Of a DNA stretch of 36,964 nucleotides, positions 34,599-36,964 are shown in pieces. The DNA comes from Chitinophagales bacterium (lineage in GTDB: Bacteria > Bacteroidota > Bacteroidia > Chitinophagales > Saprospiraceae), in assembly GCA_022360175.1 (NCBI GenBank), contig JAKSDI010000029.1, forward strand, positions 1-36,964, in the 5' to 3' direction. Numbering within the stretch: the stretch's first letter is position 1; each line of letters opens with the position of its first letter. The notes beneath the pieces are model-generated. The model was not told the origin of the DNA. It ran no database searches and saw only the letters and a list, made by a program, of their open reading frames with translations. A program made the position numbers and the translations under genes.

Positions 34599-34681
34599 CA
34601 CCATCACTTCGTCGAGCACATCTAGGCATCTGGATTGTGCTAATTTTGATTGTAGCTACATTATTAATCTTTGCATTATAA
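34595..34681 (+). CDS. 28-residue single-span membrane peptide
   Basis: ATG at 34595 overlaps the TGA of the previous gene (ATGA); the frame encodes MTPSLRRAHLGIWIVLILIV and then ATLLIFAL, ending with TAA at 34681, 4 bases before the ATG at 34686. It has a short basic N-terminus and one membrane helix of about 18 residues. The tight fit between two genes, with coupling at both ends, argues for a real gene. It resembles in scale the small accessory subunits of respiratory membrane complexes; that role is inferred. Confidence 0.7.
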   Translation: MTPSLRRAHLGIWIVLILIVATLLIFAL

Positions 34682-34685
34682 TATC

Positions 34686-35729
34686 ATGGCAGTCTCATAC
34701 AAACCGGTACTCTGGAATCGCCAAAAGAAGAAATACGATCAGATATTATGGATGGGCATTGCTCTGATATTGGGTTGTTTTGCAATATTTGAATTTTTAC
34801 TACATCCTACTATTACGATAGAAACGCTCATTATTCGTGCTACGGCTTTCACTGCTATTATTTTATTGCACATCATCCTAATGATCGGTCCACTATGTCG
34901 CCTCGACAAGCGTTTTTTGCCTCTACTGTATAATCGCCGGCATTTGGGGGTTTCCATGTTTTTAATTGCTTTGGTACACGCGGCTTTCTGTATCATCCAA
35001 TTTCATGCTTTGGGCGATACCAATCCTATAGCGAGTGTTTTTCTTTCCAATCCAAATTATCAGGAGATAAGCCAGTATCCATTTCAAACATTGGGCTTTT
35101 TTGCCCTCATTATTTTAATGTTGATGGCAGTAAGTAGTCATGATTTTTGGCTCAACAATCTAAGCCCAAAAATGTGGAAGCAATTGCATATGTCGGTGTA
35201 TATAGCCTATGCATTGCTTATTTTGCACATCGCACTGGGTACACTACAATATGAAAAAGACCTTTTTTATACCATTCTTTTATGGAGTGGATTTTTAACA
35301 ATCAGCGGATTGCATCTCGTGGCAGGCTGGAAAACTCGATCCCAACTAAGGGCAGAACAGAATGCCTTAAAGCAGGAAGGTTATTTTGAAGTTGCTCTGC
35401 TAGAAGAGATCAGTGAAAAACGAGCCAAAGCTGTTTTTGTAGATGGACAAAACATTGCCATTTTTAAGTATGATGGCAAAGTATCTGCCGTAAGCAATAT
35501 ATGCAAACACCAGATGGGGCCATTGGGAGAAGGAAAAATAGTAGATGGTTGTATCACCTGCCCCTGGCATGGGTATCAATATTATCCTGGCAATGGTCAA
35601 TCTCCTCCTCCTTTTAAAGAGAAATTAGCGACTTACCGTGTCAAAATAATTAAAGATAAAATTTGGATAAACCCAAGCCCATTCCCGGAAGGAACAGCCG
35701 TTGAACCAGCAATCATCAATCATGGATAA
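34686..35729 (+). CDS. Ferric-reductase-like membrane protein with C-terminal Rieske domain
   Basis: A 347-residue inner-membrane protein. The first 215 residues hold about six hydrophobic segments with the paired histidines expected for b-type heme: His86 (RRHLGV), His98 (LVHAAF), His168 (QLHMSVY) and His181 (LLILHIALG), similar to MsrQ/YedZ and ferric reductases. The C-terminal domain (about 235-330) is a Rieske [2Fe-2S] domain: Cys273-X-His275 (ICKHQMGPLGEG) and Cys292-X2-His295 (CPWHGYQY). It should couple heme and Rieske electron transfer. ATG at 34686 is preferred over a TTG frame from 34671. It ends overlapping the next gene by 8 bases. Confidence 0.9.
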   Translation: MAVSYKPVLWNRQKKKYDQILWMGIALILGCFAIFEFLLHPTITIETLIIRATAFTAIILLHIILMIGPLCRLDKRFLPLLYNRRHLGVSMFLIALVHAAFCIIQFHALGDTNPIASVFLSNPNYQEISQYPFQTLGFFALIILMLMAVSSHDFWLNNLSPKMWKQLHMSVYIAYALLILHIALGTLQYEKDLFYTILLWSGFLTISGLHLVAGWKTRSQLRAEQNALKQEGYFEVALLEEISEKRAKAVFVDGQNIAIFKYDGKVSAVSNICKHQMGPLGEGKIVDGCITCPWHGYQYYPGNGQSPPPFKEKLATYRVKIIKDKIWINPSPFPEGTAVEPAIINHG

Positions 35730-36531
35730 GCAAGATCACTTCTACATAGGCTGGCAAGAGACAATGCCTGCTCCACACCGCCGCTTTCTACGTCCTTTTC
35801 TCTTTGGGCTTGTTCTTTTATTACCGATACTCGTATTTACCACGGTGTGGTTTCAAAAAGATTTTAATGATCATCGTTTTGAACTGGGTACCCTTACGGA
35901 AGTTACGGGTACTTATTATGAATCGCCAGTGCCACTTTTGCTGGCAGATGAGGGAGAATTGCCAAATACGCTATCTAAAAGTATCTTATTAGTAGGCTTT
36001 GGGAAGTTTGGAGCAGAGGGGATTATGAAAGATATACAAGAAACGGAAGGTAGCCTGGTTGGAAAAAAGGTTCGTCTTTCTGGTACTCTTATCTATGGTG
36101 CCGGACATACAGTCATGGAGCTTACGCAAAAAGAAGCGTCTTTGGTGCAGGTATATGAAGATGCCGCACTTAAAACGCCTGCTCTTGCTACCAACGGAGC
36201 GTATCAGGGTAAAGGAGAAATTCTTGACCCCAAATGCTATTTCGGCGTGATGAAGCCTGGAGAAGGTAAAACACATAAAAGCTGTGCGATTCGCTGCTTA
36301 AGCGGTGGCATTCCTGCTGTTTTTAAGCCTGACAATACTGGCGACTATTATATACTGCTTGATGCCCAGGGCAAAAAACTCAATGAGCAATTACTCCCTT
36401 ATATTGGCTATCTCGTAGATATGAATGGCAGTGTAAGCAATTACTTCGACTGGAAAGTGATGGTTGTAGATAGTAGGGCGCTTTCGCTAAACGTGAGTAG
36501 GAAGGGAGAGCGATGTGGAGGGGATGGGTAA
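35722..36531 (+). CDS. Membrane-anchored protein with conserved Cys/His motif
   Basis: A 269-residue protein with one membrane helix (about 24-44) and a beta-rich domain on one side. The standout segment is DPKCYFGVMKPGEGKTHKSCA followed by IRCLSGGIPAVF, with Cys172, His185, Cys188 and Cys192, arranged as a possible metal- or cofactor-binding site or redox pair. I know the segment as a recurrent motif in unassigned bacterial membrane proteins, often next to Rieske or reductase genes, but not its function. ATG at 35722 overlaps the previous stop by 8 bases; an ATG at 35701 gives seven more residues. It is the last gene of the redox cluster. Confidence 0.78.
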   Translation: MDKQDHFYIGWQETMPAPHRRFLRPFLFGLVLLLPILVFTTVWFQKDFNDHRFELGTLTEVTGTYYESPVPLLLADEGELPNTLSKSILLVGFGKFGAEGIMKDIQETEGSLVGKKVRLSGTLIYGAGHTVMELTQKEASLVQVYEDAALKTPALATNGAYQGKGEILDPKCYFGVMKPGEGKTHKSCAIRCLSGGIPAVFKPDNTGDYYILLDAQGKKLNEQLLPYIGYLVDMNGSVSNYFDWKVMVVDSRALSLNVSRKGERCGGDG

Positions 36532-36571
36532 GTGGGTGATTTCGTATCAAGTCAAGTTATGAACTGACATA

Positions 36572-36880
36572 TTATGCTCCTAAATTTTCTATTTCTTTTA
36601 AAAAATCCTTTGTCCGTAATAGCTGAATAGGCGGAAATCCTATTTTCTTAAGAACATTAAAATGTTTATCATCTCCATCTTTTGCAATGATGGACCACTT
36701 AAAATAGATTTCTACTTGTTCAACATCTGGAGACCTCATTAGGAAATCCACAATATTTGTTGCCACGATTGCATTCGTTTTTTCTTCTAACTTTTCTACA
36801 TATTCATTTAAGTAAGTGATCAATATTACTTTAATAATTCTGATGGGTTCTTTTTTCCTTACTCTATGTTGAGGAACCAC
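36572..36880 (-). pseudogene. Decayed PIN-domain toxin gene (VapC-like)
   Basis: The 102-codon frame shows PIN-family features: YLNEYVEKL, SPDVEQVEIYFKWSIIAKDGDD, KHFNVLKKIGFPPIQLL and the C-terminal TKDFLKEI. In intact members about 20 residues containing the conserved DDNxFVDxA acidic site and xYIVTxD stand between DGDD and KHFN; here DGDD runs directly into KHFN, so this part has been deleted. A further remnant reading IVCDSD, like the PIN N-terminal IVxDxN, lies at 36941-36958, out of frame. No antitoxin gene is visible in the window. The frame begins with GTG only because of damage upstream. Confidence 0.7.
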
Positions 36881-36883
36881 CTT

Positions 36884-36901
36884 CCTTAGCTACGGCTAAG
36901 G
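36884..36901. repeat. Hairpin element within the decayed toxin gene
   Basis: CCTTAGC (36884-36890), loop TACG, GCTAAGG (36895-36901) is a perfect 7-bp stem-loop bracketed by the direct words GGAACC (36873-36878 and 36905-36910) and CCTT. It lies where the N-terminal part of the PIN gene breaks off, so it may be part of a small inserted repeat. Confidence 0.5.
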
Positions 36902-36964
36902 TCGGGAACCCTCGCCTTGATTAAGAAAAAAACCTCCATGATCAGAATCACAAACTATATTTGA

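Overview
The window comes from a member of the Bacteroidota, probably of the Saprospiria/Cytophagia type; the lineage below phylum is inference. Evidence for the phylum: a SusC/SusD outer-membrane pair, many lipoproteins with Bacteroidota-style signal peptides, FlgJ-like glucosaminidases, OmpA and PorT-like barrels, moderate AT richness, almost no Shine-Dalgarno sequences, and promoters of the TTG-N19-21-TAnnTTTG type at 29794-29824 and 30848-30879.

Left part (1-8137, mostly + strand): a phosphoribosylanthranilate-isomerase-like protein that has lost its catalytic residues, a secreted nucleotide pyrophosphatase/phosphodiesterase, a small GNAT protein, LptC followed by a CNNM/CorC-type membrane protein, a cytochrome P450 on the minus strand, and two adjacent glucosaminidase-family proteins, of which only the first looks catalytically intact. 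An 818-base gap (8138-8955) follows; it is rich in stem-loops and holds a possible 28-codon membrane peptide.

Middle (8956-21302): a 761-residue secreted protein, a perfect 21-bp hairpin, a SusC/SusD pair, a lipoprotein and a pseudouridine synthase on the minus strand, a third glucosaminidase with three LysM domains, a beta-barrel protein, and LptB overlapping two small lipoprotein genes.

Histidine region (21692-29824, minus strand): hisG-hisD-hisC-hisB are joined by one-to-four-base overlaps. Then come a Uma2-family gene, hisH, hisA and hisF. The order is broken by an opposite-strand lipoprotein between hisH and hisA and by a hairpin-rich spacer between hisA and hisF. hisIE is not in the window. 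In front of hisG is a complete attenuator: a consensus promoter, a 22-codon leader peptide with six consecutive His codons, a leader segment able to pair with the terminator loop, and a 15-bp terminator with eight U. This is the best-supported discovery in the window.

Right part (29838-36964): an OmpA-like lipoprotein, then a + strand run that looks like an envelope/inner-membrane redox cluster. It contains a BIG2+DM13 lipoprotein, an outer-membrane barrel, a Rieske-glutamate-synthase fusion, a 72-residue and an overlapping 28-residue membrane protein, a ferric-reductase-type membrane protein with a C-terminal Rieske domain, and a membrane-anchored protein with a Cys/His-rich motif. I do not recognise this combination as a described system. 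The window ends in a decayed PIN-domain toxin gene.
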